A DNA stretch of 64,000 bases from JBBQNY01 sp038255255. GTDB lineage: Bacteria; Pseudomonadota; Gammaproteobacteria; Xanthomonadales; Ahniellaceae. The notes beneath the pieces were generated by a model. It did not search any database. It worked only from the letters and a program-made list of their open reading frames with translations, and was not told where the DNA came from. The stretch covers positions 97,766 to 161,765 of the forward strand of contig JBBSLL010000004.1 in the NCBI GenBank assembly GCA_038255255.1, written 5' to 3'. Numbering within the stretch: position 1 is the first letter of the stretch; the number at the start of each line of letters is the position of its first letter. A program made the translations under genes and the position numbers. Below are positions 17,047-26,081 of this stretch, piece by piece.

Positions 17047-18243
17047 TCACTGCTTCTTCTGCGGCGGGTCGTAGAAGGGCAGCTTCACGACGGTGCACGC
17101 GGCCTGCAGGCGGTGGTGCTCGACGGTGATCTCGACGGTGAGTTTCGTGCCGGCCTGGAAGTGCGGTCGTTCGAGATGCGCGAGCGCGATGTACTTCTTG
17201 AGAACGGGCGACCAGGTGCTGGTCGACGCGTAGCCGACCTGTTTGTCGCCACGACGGATCGGCAGGCTGCCGCGCACCGCCATCGCCGGAATCTGTGGCG
17301 GCAGCCCGACGCGTGCGAAGTGGCGTTCCATGTCTTCCCAGTCGACTTCGACGCCCACCAGTTTCCACGCCGAACCTTCGCGCTTCTCGCGCTCGAGGGC
17401 ACGGCGACCGACGAAGTAGCCGGCCTTGTCGAGGTTGACGGCCCAGTCGAGACCCATTTCCAGCGGCGAGGATTTCTGTCCCTCCATCCACGCGTGGTTG
17501 CTCGCGGTGTAGTCGACGTCGATCATGAAAAGGCCGGCCTCGACGCGCGCCATGTCCATCGGCAGGATGCCGCAGGGCGTGATGCCGTAATCGTCCCCGG
17601 CCTCCATCAGCGCGTCCCACAAAGGCAGCGCGTGCTCGTTCTGCACCCAGATCTCGTAGCCGAGGTCGCCGGTGTAGCCGGTGCGCGAAATGGTCACGGG
17701 GATCTTGCCGACCGTATTCGCCATTGCGCGGAAGAACTTGAGCTTGTCGAGCGACTTCCTGCAGCAGCGGTTGAGGATCGCGCGCGACTTCGGCCCCTGC
17801 AGGCTGAGCGCCGCGACCTGGTCGGTAACTTCGCGGATGGTCACTTCCATGCCCACGGAGTTCATCGACAGCCAGCGCAGCGCCGGTTCGGCGGACGTGA
17901 GTCGGAAGCTGGTGTCGTCGAGGCGCGTGACCGTGCCGTCGTCGAGCATCTTGCCTTCGTCGTCGCACCATCCGGTATAGAACACCTGTCCGACCGACAT
18001 CTTCAGCACGTCGCGCGTGGTGACGCGATGCAGCAGCAGCGCCGCATCGGGCCCGTCGATGAGGTATTTCATCAGCGGCGAGATGTCGATCAGCGCGGCT
18101 GCGTCGCGGATCGCCCAGTATTCGCGGTCGAGCGACAGGTCGTACGAACCCGCGGCAATGTATCCCGCCCAACGCCGCCAGTTCTGCGGGAGGCAGAGCG
18201 CGGACGTACGTGCGTGGAAGGGCGTGCGCTTGAGCTCGAGCAT
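17047..18243 (-). CDS. GcvT/DmdA-like aminomethyltransferase family protein
   Basis: A 398-residue folate-dependent methyl- or aminomethyltransferase-fold protein. I start at the ATG at 18243 (MLELKRTPFH), as homologues do; the longer frame reads into repeat DNA. The two GcvT domains are recognisable: residues about 30-290 include DISPLMKYLIDGP and SRTGYTGDLGYEIW, and the C-terminal barrel includes GRRALEREKREG and GYASTSTWSPVLKKYIALA. Glycine-cleavage genes gcvH and gcvP are absent. The partners are instead two flavoproteins, so a stand-alone demethylase similar in principle to DmdA or to dimethylglycine/sarcosine catabolic enzymes is more likely. The substrate is unknown. Confidence 0.88.
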   Translation of the reverse strand: MLELKRTPFHARTSALCLPQNWRRWAGYIAAGSYDLSLDREYWAIRDAAALIDISPLMKYLIDGPDAALLLHRVTTRDVLKMSVGQVFYTGWCDDEGKMLDDGTVTRLDDTSFRLTSAEPALRWLSMNSVGMEVTIREVTDQVAALSLQGPKSRAILNRCCRKSLDKLKFFRAMANTVGKIPVTISRTGYTGDLGYEIWVQNEHALPLWDALMEAGDDYGITPCGILPMDMARVEAGLFMIDVDYTASNHAWMEGQKSSPLEMGLDWAVNLDKAGYFVGRRALEREKREGSAWKLVGVEVDWEDMERHFARVGLPPQIPAMAVRGSLPIRRGDKQVGYASTSTWSPVLKKYIALAHLERPHFQAGTKLTVEITVEHHRLQAACTVVKLPFYDPPQKKQ

Positions 18244-18290
18244 CCACTCATTGTCGCGCAGGTATGCCGGCAACGGTGATAGGAGCGACG

Positions 18291-18366
18291 GTAGGTCAGG
18301 TCGCGCAAGCGACCTGACGGAGGACATCGGATCTCACAAGTCAGGTCGCGATGCGACCTGACCTAC
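18291..18366. repeat. GTAG-type REP doublet 1
   Basis: Two facing hairpins. The first, 18291-18318, begins GTAG and has arms GTCAGGTCGC and GCGACCTGAC. The second, 18340-18366, is the inverted version and ends CCTAC. This GTAG-headed inverted-pair arrangement matches the REP repeats described in Stenotrophomonas. Confidence 0.8.
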
Positions 18367-18430
18367 GTGAGGAGGCAATTGATTGCTGCGCCGAGGGCGC
18401 GATGGCCAATGCGCGCCGATTAGGTGGAGC

Positions 18431-18491
18431 AGCGGAGCGCAGTTCCGCTCTACAGAAGCCGGCCTGGTGTAGAGCCGAGCTGTGCTCGGCT
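18431..18491. repeat. GTAG-type REP doublet 2
   Basis: A second facing pair with a different stem sequence. Positions 18431-18453 read AGCGGA..TCCGCTCTAC (inverted GTAG unit). Positions 18469-18491 read GTAGAGCCGAGC followed by GCTCGGCT. It ends only 5 bp before the 3' end of mfd. Confidence 0.78.
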
Positions 18492-18495
18492 GAGG

Positions 18496-21400
18496 TCACC
18501 AGGAACGGGGACGGGTGCGTCGGATGCGCTCGGGTGGGGGCTTGGGCGGCGGCGGTGGCGGTGCGCGACCTGCTGGTTCGGCGGGGAAGGGCGCGCTGCC
18601 CGTCAGTGCCGCGAGCAGTTCGCGTGCGAAGGCGACCCGGATCGCCCCATCGTCGAGCACGCGTGTGATCCTGAGCTTGTCGGCGCCGTCGAGCGCGACG
18701 ACACCGGGATGAGCCGACACCAGGCGCAGGATCGCCACGCCATCAATGGCAGGCTTCGGCGTGAACACAAGTCGGCCGCCATTGGCGCCAAGCTCGAGCT
18801 TGCGCACGCCGATGGGTGTGGCGACGAGCTTGAGCTCCGTCACCGCGAACAGCTGCTTGACGGCGGGGGGCAGTAACCCGAAGCGGTCGATCATTTCGAC
18901 CTGAAGCTCGCGCAAACCGTCTGCGCTCGATGCCGATGCGATGCGCTTGTACAACGTGAGGCGTGCCTGCACGTCATGGAGATAATCGTCCGGAATGAGC
19001 GCGGGTGCATGCAGCTCGACTTCCGCACCGTGGCGCTCATCGAGGTCGAAGTCGGGGATGCGCCCGGCGCGCAGTGCCCGCACCGCGCGCTCGAGCATGT
19101 CGGTGTAGAGCGAGAAGCCGACCTCGTTGATCTGGCCCGACTGTTCTTCGCCGAGCAGCTCGCCGGCGCCGCGAATCTCGAGGTCATGGGTCGCCAGCGC
19201 GAAGCCCGCGCCGAGTTCTTCGAGGGACGCGATGGCTTCCAGTCGCTTCTCCGCGTCGCTGGTCATGGCCTTGCGCTCGGGGACCACGAGATACGCGTAG
19301 GCGCGATGATGGCTGCGACCGACGCGACCGCGCAGCTGGTGCAGCTGCGACAGTCCGAACCGGTCCGCGCGATCGATGATGATGGTGTTGGCGCTCGGGA
19401 TGTCGATGCCCGACTCGATGATCGTCGTGCAGACCAGCACGTTGAAGCGCTGCCGGTAGAAATCCAGCATCACATGCTCGAGTTCGCGCTCGGGCATCTG
19501 GCCGTGCGCGAAGCGGATGCGCGCCTCTGGAACCAGCATCTCGAGCTCGCGCGCGATGCGCTCGATGCTGGTGACTTCGTTGTGCAGGAAATAGACCTGG
19601 CCGCCGCGCGCCAGTTCGCGCTGGAAGGCTTCGCGCAGCAGCGCCGGATCCCATTGCGTGACGAACGTCTGGACCGCGAGGCGGTTCGCCGGCGGCGTGG
19701 CGATGATGGAGAGATCGCGCAGGCCCGCCATCGCCATGTTGAGCGTGCGCGGGATCGGCGTCGCGGTCATGGTCAGGAGGTGCACCTCCGCGCGGAGCTT
19801 CTTCAGCGCCTCCTTCTGGCGCACGCCGAAGCGCTGTTCCTCGTCGACGATGACGAGGCCAAGATCCTTGAACTTGATGTCGGGCTGCAGGAGCCGATGC
19901 GTGCCGATCAGGATGTCGACGCGGCCTTCGGCGAGGCGCGTGAGTAGTTCCTTCGATTCCTTCGGCGACTTGAAGCGCGACAGTACTTCGACGCGGACTG
20001 GCCAGTCGGCGAAGCGGTCGGCGAAGTTCTGGTAGTGCTGCTGCGCGAGCAGAGTAGTCGGCACCAGCAACGCAACCTGCTTGCCCGCGACTGCCGCAAT
20101 GTACGCCGCACGCACTGCCACTTCGGTCTTGCCGAACCCGACGTCGCCGCAGACCACGCGGTCCATGGGCTGCTCGCGCGCGAGGTCGGCAATGACGGCT
20201 TCGATCGTGGACTGCTGGTCTGCGGTTTCCTCGAACGGGAATCGCGCGGCGAACGCCTCATAGTCGTCACGGTCGACAACCAGTGCACGGCCCTGCCGGG
20301 CCTGCCGGCGCGACTGGATGTCGAGCAGTTCCGCTGCGACATCGCGGATGCGATCGGCGGCCTTCTTCTTCGCGCGTTCCCACGCCTCGCCGCCCAATGC
20401 GTGCAGCGGCGCCAGGTCAGGCGCGGCTCCGCTGTAACGCCCGACCAGATGCAGCTGCGCGACCGGTACGTAGAGCTTGTCGCCCTTGGCGTACTCGATG
20501 GCGAGGAACTCGCCGGGCGTGCCACCGGCGTCGATGGTGATGAGGCCGCGGTAGCGGCCGACGCCGTGTTCCTCGTGGACGATGGGAGCGCCGAGGGCGA
20601 TCTCGGTGAGGTCACGGATGAGGGATTCCGGATCGCGCGCGGCACGCTTGCGTCGTCGCGACTGCTGCGCGCGCTCCGGGAACAGTTGCCGCTCGGTGAG
20701 CGCTACCAGCGCTGGCTGCGCCGCCGCGAAGCCATCCTCCAGTGCAGCCACCGTGATTGCGAAGCTCGATGACCCCGCCGCCGAGTCGCGACTCGACACC
20801 TCGAACGCGCGCCAGTCGGCAACGGCATTCGGGTGCAAGCCGTTCGCGGCAAATTGCTCGAGCAGCGCTTCGCGGCGACCCGCCGAGTCCGCTGCAATCA
20901 GCACCGCGCCGGAATGCCCGGCGACGAAGGCCCGCAGTGTCGCTCCCGAGTCTCCGGCGCGTCCCGCCAGCGGAACGACGGGCGCTGCTGTCATGCCCAG
21001 GTCGGTGGCTTCGATGAAGCGCGAGTGCCCGCTTGCGACCACTTCGATACGTTCGCGCAGGTTCAACAGTTCGCGCACCGCATCGGGTGCAAGGAACAGC
21101 GCGGCAGGATCGAGAACCGGCCGCTCAATGTCATGGCGCCGGTTCTCGAAGCGCTCGCCGGTCTGCTTCCAGAACGATTCCGACGCATCCAGCACGCCGG
21201 CGGCGAGCGCGAACAGCGCGTTGGCGGGCGCGTAGTCGAACAGCGTATCGGTGTGATCGAAGAACAGTGGCAGGTAGTACTCGATGCCGGCTGGCGTCGT
21301 GCCCTCCTTGATGTCCTGGTAAAGCGGGCACTTGCGGACGTCGATCGGAAGCCCTTCGCGCAAGGCATTGCGGAAGCGGCGCACCGCTTCGTCGTCGAGC

Positions 21401-22065
21401 GGGAATTCGCGCGCCGGCAGCAGCTGCACGGACTCCACCTTGTCGAGTGACCGCTGGGTCTCGGGGTCGAACGTGCGAATCGTGTCGACTTCAGTGTCGA
21501 GCAGTTCGATTCGATACGGCAGCGCGCTGCCTGCGGGATAAAGATCCAGCAGCGCGCCGCGCACAGCGAAGTCGCCCGGATCGAGCACCTGCGGCACGTG
21601 GCGATACCCGCTGCCCTCCAGGCGACGCCGCTCGCTGTCGAGATCGAGCTTTTGCCCGCGTTCGAGGACCAGTGAGCTGCCGCTGATGTAGCTGCGTGGC
21701 GCGAGGCGCTGCATGAGCGTCGCGATCGGAACTACCAGCAGGCCGCGCGTGAGCCCCGGCATGTTGTAGAGCGCGCCGATGCGCTGCGAGACGATATCGG
21801 GGTGCGGCGAGAACAGGTCGTAGGGCAGCATCTCCCAGTCGGGAAAATGCAGAACCGGCAATTCGCTGGCCAGAATGCGCAGGTCCGCTTCGAGCGTCTG
21901 CGCCTGGTGCGTGTCGCGCGCCACCACGATGAGCAGCCCGGGATGCGCGCGCGCGGCCTGCGCCAGCGCGAACGCAAGCGCCGTGTCGTTCGGTGGCTGC
22001 TGCCAGAACGCGCGCTTGTGCCCGCCGCGCGGCAGCATCGGGATTGGAGGGTCGGAAGCGGACAC
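18496..22065 (-). CDS. mfd: Transcription-repair coupling factor Mfd
   Basis: A 1189-residue translocase that removes stalled RNA polymerase at DNA lesions and recruits UvrA (E. coli Mfd has 1148 residues). The N-terminal UvrB-like region includes FPDWEMLPYDLFSPH. The RNA-polymerase-interaction domain includes HEEHGVGRYRGL. The RecG-like motor has Walker A GDVGFGKTEVA and a DEEQ box in VIVDEEQRFGV. The helicase motif VI region is LHQLRGRVGRSHHRAYAYL, and the TRCF C-terminal domain follows. The tail after about residue 1150 is proline-rich (PPPPPPKPPPE). The gene is single, with GTAG repeats 5 bp after its stop. uvrA lies about 40 kb away in the same window. Confidence 0.98.
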   Translation of the reverse strand: MSASDPPIPMLPRGGHKRAFWQQPPNDTALAFALAQAARAHPGLLIVVARDTHQAQTLEADLRILASELPVLHFPDWEMLPYDLFSPHPDIVSQRIGALYNMPGLTRGLLVVPIATLMQRLAPRSYISGSSLVLERGQKLDLDSERRRLEGSGYRHVPQVLDPGDFAVRGALLDLYPAGSALPYRIELLDTEVDTIRTFDPETQRSLDKVESVQLLPAREFPLDDEAVRRFRNALREGLPIDVRKCPLYQDIKEGTTPAGIEYYLPLFFDHTDTLFDYAPANALFALAAGVLDASESFWKQTGERFENRRHDIERPVLDPAALFLAPDAVRELLNLRERIEVVASGHSRFIEATDLGMTAAPVVPLAGRAGDSGATLRAFVAGHSGAVLIAADSAGRREALLEQFAANGLHPNAVADWRAFEVSSRDSAAGSSSFAITVAALEDGFAAAQPALVALTERQLFPERAQQSRRRKRAARDPESLIRDLTEIALGAPIVHEEHGVGRYRGLITIDAGGTPGEFLAIEYAKGDKLYVPVAQLHLVGRYSGAAPDLAPLHALGGEAWERAKKKAADRIRDVAAELLDIQSRRQARQGRALVVDRDDYEAFAARFPFEETADQQSTIEAVIADLAREQPMDRVVCGDVGFGKTEVAVRAAYIAAVAGKQVALLVPTTLLAQQHYQNFADRFADWPVRVEVLSRFKSPKESKELLTRLAEGRVDILIGTHRLLQPDIKFKDLGLVIVDEEQRFGVRQKEALKKLRAEVHLLTMTATPIPRTLNMAMAGLRDLSIIATPPANRLAVQTFVTQWDPALLREAFQRELARGGQVYFLHNEVTSIERIARELEMLVPEARIRFAHGQMPERELEHVMLDFYRQRFNVLVCTTIIESGIDIPSANTIIIDRADRFGLSQLHQLRGRVGRSHHRAYAYLVVPERKAMTSDAEKRLEAIASLEELGAGFALATHDLEIRGAGELLGEEQSGQINEVGFSLYTDMLERAVRALRAGRIPDFDLDERHGAEVELHAPALIPDDYLHDVQARLTLYKRIASASSADGLRELQVEMIDRFGLLPPAVKQLFAVTELKLVATPIGVRKLELGANGGRLVFTPKPAIDGVAILRLVSAHPGVVALDGADKLRITRVLDDGAIRVAFARELLAALTGSAPFPAEPAGRAPPPPPPKPPPERIRRTRPRSW

Positions 22066-22122
22066 GCGGAGGGAAGACCTGCATCGTCACGGGGCGCGCA
22101 GTCTACCCGCGGCCCTGGACGA

Positions 22123-22749
22123 TCAGGCGATTCGGCGGGTGGCCCGCAGCGGGGGTGCCAGCGCGAGGCGCGCGCGGATGAGCCCGGGGTTGTCATGCAG
22201 CGGGATGCGCTGGAACCCGAGTTTTTCGACCACGCGCAGCATGCTGGCGTTGTCCTGCGAAATGTCGCCGTACACCGCATCCAGGCCTTTCAGCCGGGCC
22301 CATCGCAACACGCGCTTCAGCATCAGGGTGCCGAGGCCGACGCTCGCGAGCGGACTGCCCACGGTCAAGGCGAACTCGGCTTCGCGTGGATCGGCGATCA
22401 ACGATGCGCGGGCGACCGCGCCGATGCGCGGCTCTTCGACGCCATGCTCGACGGCGACCAGCGCGAATTCGCGGGGCGGGACGACGCCAGCGAGACGCGC
22501 GGCAAGTTCGTCGGTGAGCTCGCTCATCGGATGCTGGAATCGAAAGCGCACTTCCTCGGGCGACATCTGCAGGAAACTCGTTTGCAGACCCGTGGCATCG
22601 CTGGGCGCGATGGGACGCACCAGCAGCTCCCGGTCATCGGGAAGATGCAGGATTTCGCGCCAGGCTCCGGGCACCGCTCGCCGCAGGATGCGCTTGGCGC
22701 CGCGTCGCGTCCCGCTTCGTCCGCGGGTCGTTGCCAGTTCAGTTTGCAT
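22123..22749 (-). CDS. GNAT family N-acetyltransferase
   Basis: A 208-residue protein. A basic N-terminal extension of about 25 residues precedes the GNAT domain. ELLVRPIAPSDATGLQTSF starts the fold, VGLGTLMLKRVLRWA is the acetyl-CoA pyrophosphate loop (a modified Q/RxxGxG/A), and NASMLRVVEKLGF is the final motif. It resembles the acetyltransferase domain found at the end of Pat-type protein acetyltransferases, which acetylate lysines such as that of acetyl-CoA synthetase. The acyl-CoA-synthetase-like half is missing here, so the substrate is open. It is a monocistronic gene 57 bp downstream of the mfd start and on the same strand. Confidence 0.85.
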   Translation of the reverse strand: MQTELATTRGRSGTRRGAKRILRRAVPGAWREILHLPDDRELLVRPIAPSDATGLQTSFLQMSPEEVRFRFQHPMSELTDELAARLAGVVPPREFALVAVEHGVEEPRIGAVARASLIADPREAEFALTVGSPLASVGLGTLMLKRVLRWARLKGLDAVYGDISQDNASMLRVVEKLGFQRIPLHDNPGLIRARLALAPPLRATRRIA

Positions 22750-22846
22750 GGAGGCATCATGCCGAAACCGATAGGGGAAAATGCTCTAACCCCTGTCGAA
22801 TCTGACCGTGCCGTTCAGCCTGTCACGCCCTGCGTAGAGGAGTTCG

Positions 22847-23224
22847 ATGCAACCCGCACAACTGCTGAAGTTCGTAGATTCCTGGGCGGGTGTCGACCAC
22901 GACATCAAATGGGGTTGCGACCTCGTGTTGACGGTGGGCGGAAAGATGTTCTGCATCACGTCGACATCCGACAATCCCGAAGGCTCGATGTCTTTCAAGG
23001 TGGAGGACGACCGTTTCCTCGAGATGACCGATCGCGAGGGGTTCATGCCCGCGCCCTACCTCGCACGTGCGAAGTGGATCAAGGTCGAGGACTCGCGCAA
23101 GGTGAACGGAAAGGAGCTCAAGTTGCTGATCCGTCGCAGTTACGAACTGGTTCGCGGCAAACTGAGCAGGAAACTGCAGAAAGAGCTTACGGATCTCGAG
23201 AGGGGCACGTCAGCGGAGCTATGA
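22847..23224 (+). CDS. MmcQ/YjbR family protein
   Basis: A 125-residue protein of the YjbR/MmcQ double-wing fold family. The motifs IKWGCDLVLTVGGKMFCI and FMPAPYLARAKWIKVED follow the family pattern, and the basic C-terminus (RRSYELVRGKLSRKLQKEL) would suit nucleic-acid binding. A strong GAGGAG lies 8 bp upstream of the ATG and fixes the start. YjbR structures resemble DNA-binding domains, but the cellular role is unknown. The gene is isolated between minus-strand genes and convergent with rlmJ. Confidence 0.88.
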   Translation: MQPAQLLKFVDSWAGVDHDIKWGCDLVLTVGGKMFCITSTSDNPEGSMSFKVEDDRFLEMTDREGFMPAPYLARAKWIKVEDSRKVNGKELKLLIRRSYELVRGKLSRKLQKELTDLERGTSAEL

Positions 23225-23269
23225 ACGCGATCGATCTGCATGGCGGGCGCCCGTCGCCCGGAAGTCGGC

Positions 23270-24190
23270 TCAGGCCGGTTCACGCAGCCAGCGCAGGACC
23301 GACGTTCCCTGGCCCTCTTCGCCGAGCGTTTTCGCGACGCCCTCCAGCGCAGGCGCCAGTTGCTCCTCGATCTGCCAGGGCGGGTTGATGATCGCCATCC
23401 CGCTGCCATTGAGCGTGAGCGGCGAGATCGCGTCGCGCACCAGTACGCGCGCATCGAGCATGCCCTGCGAAGGCAGCGTCGACAACGAGCGCAGGAAGGG
23501 CTGCAGCGTGCGTTCGAGCTTGACGGGATACCAGATCGCGAAGACCCCTTGCGGCCAGCGCGCGAGCCCGACCTTTACCGCCTCGCGTATCGCGTCGAAC
23601 TCCGCGAGCTGCGCTTCGTAGGGCGGGTCTACCAGAACCAGGCCGCGCTTCTCGACAGGCGGCAACAGTGCCTTGACCGCGGCGAATCCATCGCGCCGGT
23701 GCACGGCGACACGCGTATCGTGGGCAAACGCACGCCGCAGCTTTTCCGCCGCCACCGGTTCGAGCTCGCAGCAGGCGATGCGATCCACGTCGCGCAACGT
23801 GGCGGCGATGAGCGCGGGAGACCCGGGGTAGTGGCTTGCACCAGCGCGCTCGCGATAGGCCGCCACGGCAGCGACATAGCGCGCGAGGGCAGGAGAGGCG
23901 AGTGGCGTGTCGGCGCCGGTCGTGGTCGAACCCGTTGAACCTGCATCGCCCGATGCAACCTTGCGACTGCGTGCGACGCCGCTGGTGATGACCCGCTCCA
24001 CGCCCCTGGCCGCTTCGCCGGTGCGCATCGCCGGCTCACTGGCCAGATCGTAGTTGCCCGACCCGGCATGCGTGTCCAGCACGAAGACGGGCGTGGGCTT
24101 GCGCATCAGCGCATCGAGCAATGCCAGGAGGCAGACGTGCTTGAGCACGTCTGCATGATTACCGGCGTGGAACTCGTGGCGGTAGTTCAC
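23270..24190 (-). CDS. rlmJ: 23S rRNA (adenine(2030)-N(6))-methyltransferase RlmJ
   Basis: A 306-residue S-adenosylmethionine-dependent enzyme that methylates A2030 of 23S rRNA. The N-terminus MNYRHEFHAGNHADVLKH is the hallmark of RlmJ. The SAM site is in VLDTHAGSGNYDL, and the catalytic N6-adenine motif DPPYE appears as VLVDPPYEAQ. Compared with the 280-residue E. coli enzyme there is a Ser/Thr/Gly-rich insertion at about residues 70-100, probably a surface loop. It is the last gene of the minus-strand run from phoB, 94 bp after the PAP2 gene, and may have its own promoter. Confidence 0.95.
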   Translation of the reverse strand: MNYRHEFHAGNHADVLKHVCLLALLDALMRKPTPVFVLDTHAGSGNYDLASEPAMRTGEAARGVERVITSGVARSRKVASGDAGSTGSTTTGADTPLASPALARYVAAVAAYRERAGASHYPGSPALIAATLRDVDRIACCELEPVAAEKLRRAFAHDTRVAVHRRDGFAAVKALLPPVEKRGLVLVDPPYEAQLAEFDAIREAVKVGLARWPQGVFAIWYPVKLERTLQPFLRSLSTLPSQGMLDARVLVRDAISPLTLNGSGMAIINPPWQIEEQLAPALEGVAKTLGEEGQGTSVLRWLREPA

Positions 24191-24284
24191 GTTCGGTGCG
24201 ACGAGGGAAGAGTCATCGCCGCATCCTAGCGCCAGCTGATCGCCGCTGATTCCGGCGCGCCTGCGGCAGATGCGTTAGCCCGGG

Positions 24285-24839
24285 TCAGGCGCCGGCCAGT
24301 GCCGGACCGAACAGGCCCCACGCGACGAGCGAGAGTTTGCCGAGCACGCCTCCGATCGCGATCGCGGCGAGCACGTCGCTCGGGTAGTGCAGGCCCAGCA
24401 GCACGCGCGACAGCGCGATGCAGAACGCGAAAGGCACGAGGACCCAGGCGAGCCAGGGGAAGTAGGCGATCGCGACGAAGCTGAATGTGACGGCGTGCAA
24501 GGTGTGGCCCGACGGGAAACTGAACTCGTCGAGCGGCGCAATCCAGGCCTTGATGCGGGCGTCCGCGGCGCATGGCCGCGGCCGGCGTGTCCAGCGCTTG
24601 AGTGTCTTGTACATCGCGAGCGACACGGCGCCGGTCGCCGCCATGTGCAGCGCCGCGAAGAATCCCTGCTCGCCCCCGAACGCCATCAGCCCGGCCATCA
24701 ACGCGAACCAGAACCCGCCGTCCCCGAGCCGGCTCACGAGCCGGAAGAATGACCGGACCTCGTGCCGCGCGCACCTGCGGTTGGCCCGCAGGCACCAGTC
24801 CGACTCGTTGGCGAATGGGCGAACCATCGTGATCCTCAT
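24285..24839 (-). CDS. PAP2 family membrane phosphatase
   Basis: A 184-residue membrane enzyme of the type-2 phosphatidic acid phosphatase family. The three active-site motifs are intact: KTLKRWTRRPRP, FPSGHT and SRVLLGLHYPSD, with about five hydrophobic helices. The ATG at 24839 overlaps the stop of the GT4 gene (ATGA), so the two are translationally coupled. PAP2 enzymes remove phosphate from phosphatidic acid, phosphatidylglycerol phosphate or undecaprenyl pyrophosphate. With a glycosyltransferase partner and phoBR-ppk-ppx upstream, a diacylglycerol-forming role in phosphate-sparing lipid synthesis is plausible, but undecaprenyl recycling cannot be excluded. Confidence 0.9.
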   Translation of the reverse strand: MRITMVRPFANESDWCLRANRRCARHEVRSFFRLVSRLGDGGFWFALMAGLMAFGGEQGFFAALHMAATGAVSLAMYKTLKRWTRRPRPCAADARIKAWIAPLDEFSFPSGHTLHAVTFSFVAIAYFPWLAWVLVPFAFCIALSRVLLGLHYPSDVLAAIAIGGVLGKLSLVAWGLFGPALAGA

Positions 24840-26017
24840 CGCACGGCCCTGTTTTGCGTGGCGGCCAGCGGCACCACCGGCAGCGGATTCGCATCCGTTC
24901 GAGGGGTGAAGCGTCGGACCAGGTATTCGAAGTCGATGGCGACCTGGCGCGGATGAAGCTTCAGCACTTCGGCACGGGCCCCTTCGGCGAGCGCGCTCCT
25001 GCTCGCGCGCTGTTCGCCGAGCGCCACGCACGCTTCGACGAACGACACGGGATCATCCGGAGGGACCGTGATGCCGCTGCGGCCATTGCGCACGTATTCG
25101 AAGGCAGCGCCTTGCGCAAACGCGACGACCGGGACGCCCGACGCCAGTGCCTCGAGCGTGACGTTGCCATACGTCTCGCTGAGGCTCGGGAAAACGAACA
25201 GGTCGGCGCTCGCATAGTGGGTGGCGAGTTCCACTCCGGTGCGCAGGCCGCAGAAGACGGCCTCGGGCACCGCTTCCCTGAGCAGCCCAAGGGCAGGGCC
25301 ATCGCCGACGATGACCAGCTTCGCGTCGGTGCGGCGCGCTGCGATCGCACGAAACGCCGCGACCAGGAGCTCGAGATTTTTTTCAGGAGCGAGCCTCCCG
25401 ACGTTGAGCACGGCGAGATCCGACGGAGCGAGGCCCCAGGATTCGCGCAGCGCCTCACTGCGCCTGGAAGGCGCGAAGCGTTCTCCGTCGATCGCGCGCG
25501 GCAGCAGCATGGCGTTGCGGATGCCGCGCTGCGTGAGCTCGTCCTGCAGCGCAGGGGTGGGCACCAGCGTGGCGTGCGCGCGATTGTGGAAGCTGCGCAA
25601 CCAGGCATTCGCGATGGGCTCGAGCGCGGCGGCGCCGTAGTGGCTGAGGTACTGGTCGAAGCGCGTGTGGAATCCGGTCAGCACCGGGATGCCCAATGCG
25701 CAGGCGGCGCGCAGCGCGGAAAAGCCGAGCGGCCCTTCGGTAGCGACGTACACGGCGTCGGGCCGGGCAGTACTCCAGCGCATCCGGAGCGCACGTCCCG
25801 CCGGCCAGCCAAAGCGCAGGCCCGGATAGCGCGGCAAGGCCTGGCTCGCGACACGGAATTCATCGTCGCGGAGGTCGGCGACATCCGAGGGCTGGCGCGG
25901 GCGAGTGACCTCCACGTGGTTGCCCCGCTGACGCAGCTGCTCGACGAGCGAGTGGACGGTCAGCGCGACGCCATTGATTTCAGGCGGATAGGTCTCGGTG
26001 ACAAAGGCAAGGCGCAT
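24836..26017 (-). CDS. GT4 glycosyltransferase (MgtA-like), second copy
   Basis: A 393-residue GT-B glycosyltransferase, distantly related to the GT4 at 1693-2739. The N-terminus LAFVTETYPPEINGVALTV and the middle GFHTRFDQYLSHYG match the MgtA-like group that glycosylates lipid acceptors. The donor domain has VGRLAPEKN, GDGPAL and the E-x7-E motif in SETYGNVTLEAL. It overlaps the PAP2 gene by 4 bp and follows ppx after a 104-bp gap containing a Pho-box-like site (26082-26099). A role in making glycosyl-diacylglycerol from PAP2-released diacylglycerol is inferred. The actual sugar is unknown; related enzymes use GDP-mannose or UDP-glucose. Confidence 0.87.
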   Translation of the reverse strand: MRLAFVTETYPPEINGVALTVHSLVEQLRQRGNHVEVTRPRQPSDVADLRDDEFRVASQALPRYPGLRFGWPAGRALRMRWSTARPDAVYVATEGPLGFSALRAACALGIPVLTGFHTRFDQYLSHYGAAALEPIANAWLRSFHNRAHATLVPTPALQDELTQRGIRNAMLLPRAIDGERFAPSRRSEALRESWGLAPSDLAVLNVGRLAPEKNLELLVAAFRAIAARRTDAKLVIVGDGPALGLLREAVPEAVFCGLRTGVELATHYASADLFVFPSLSETYGNVTLEALASGVPVVAFAQGAAFEYVRNGRSGITVPPDDPVSFVEACVALGEQRASRSALAEGARAEVLKLHPRQVAIDFEYLVRRFTPRTDANPLPVVPLAATQNRAVR

Positions 26018-26081
26018 ACGGATGCATCCCGCAGGTTTCGCTCATCCTCCCCGCGCCGGAAGTCTTCACCGTGAAAGGACG

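Noticed and set aside
18496..24190. Possible operon mfd-GNAT-rlmJ
   Set aside because: The GNAT gene and rlmJ are separated by a plus-strand gene (YjbR family), and the gaps carry no overlap, so a single transcript is not supported.
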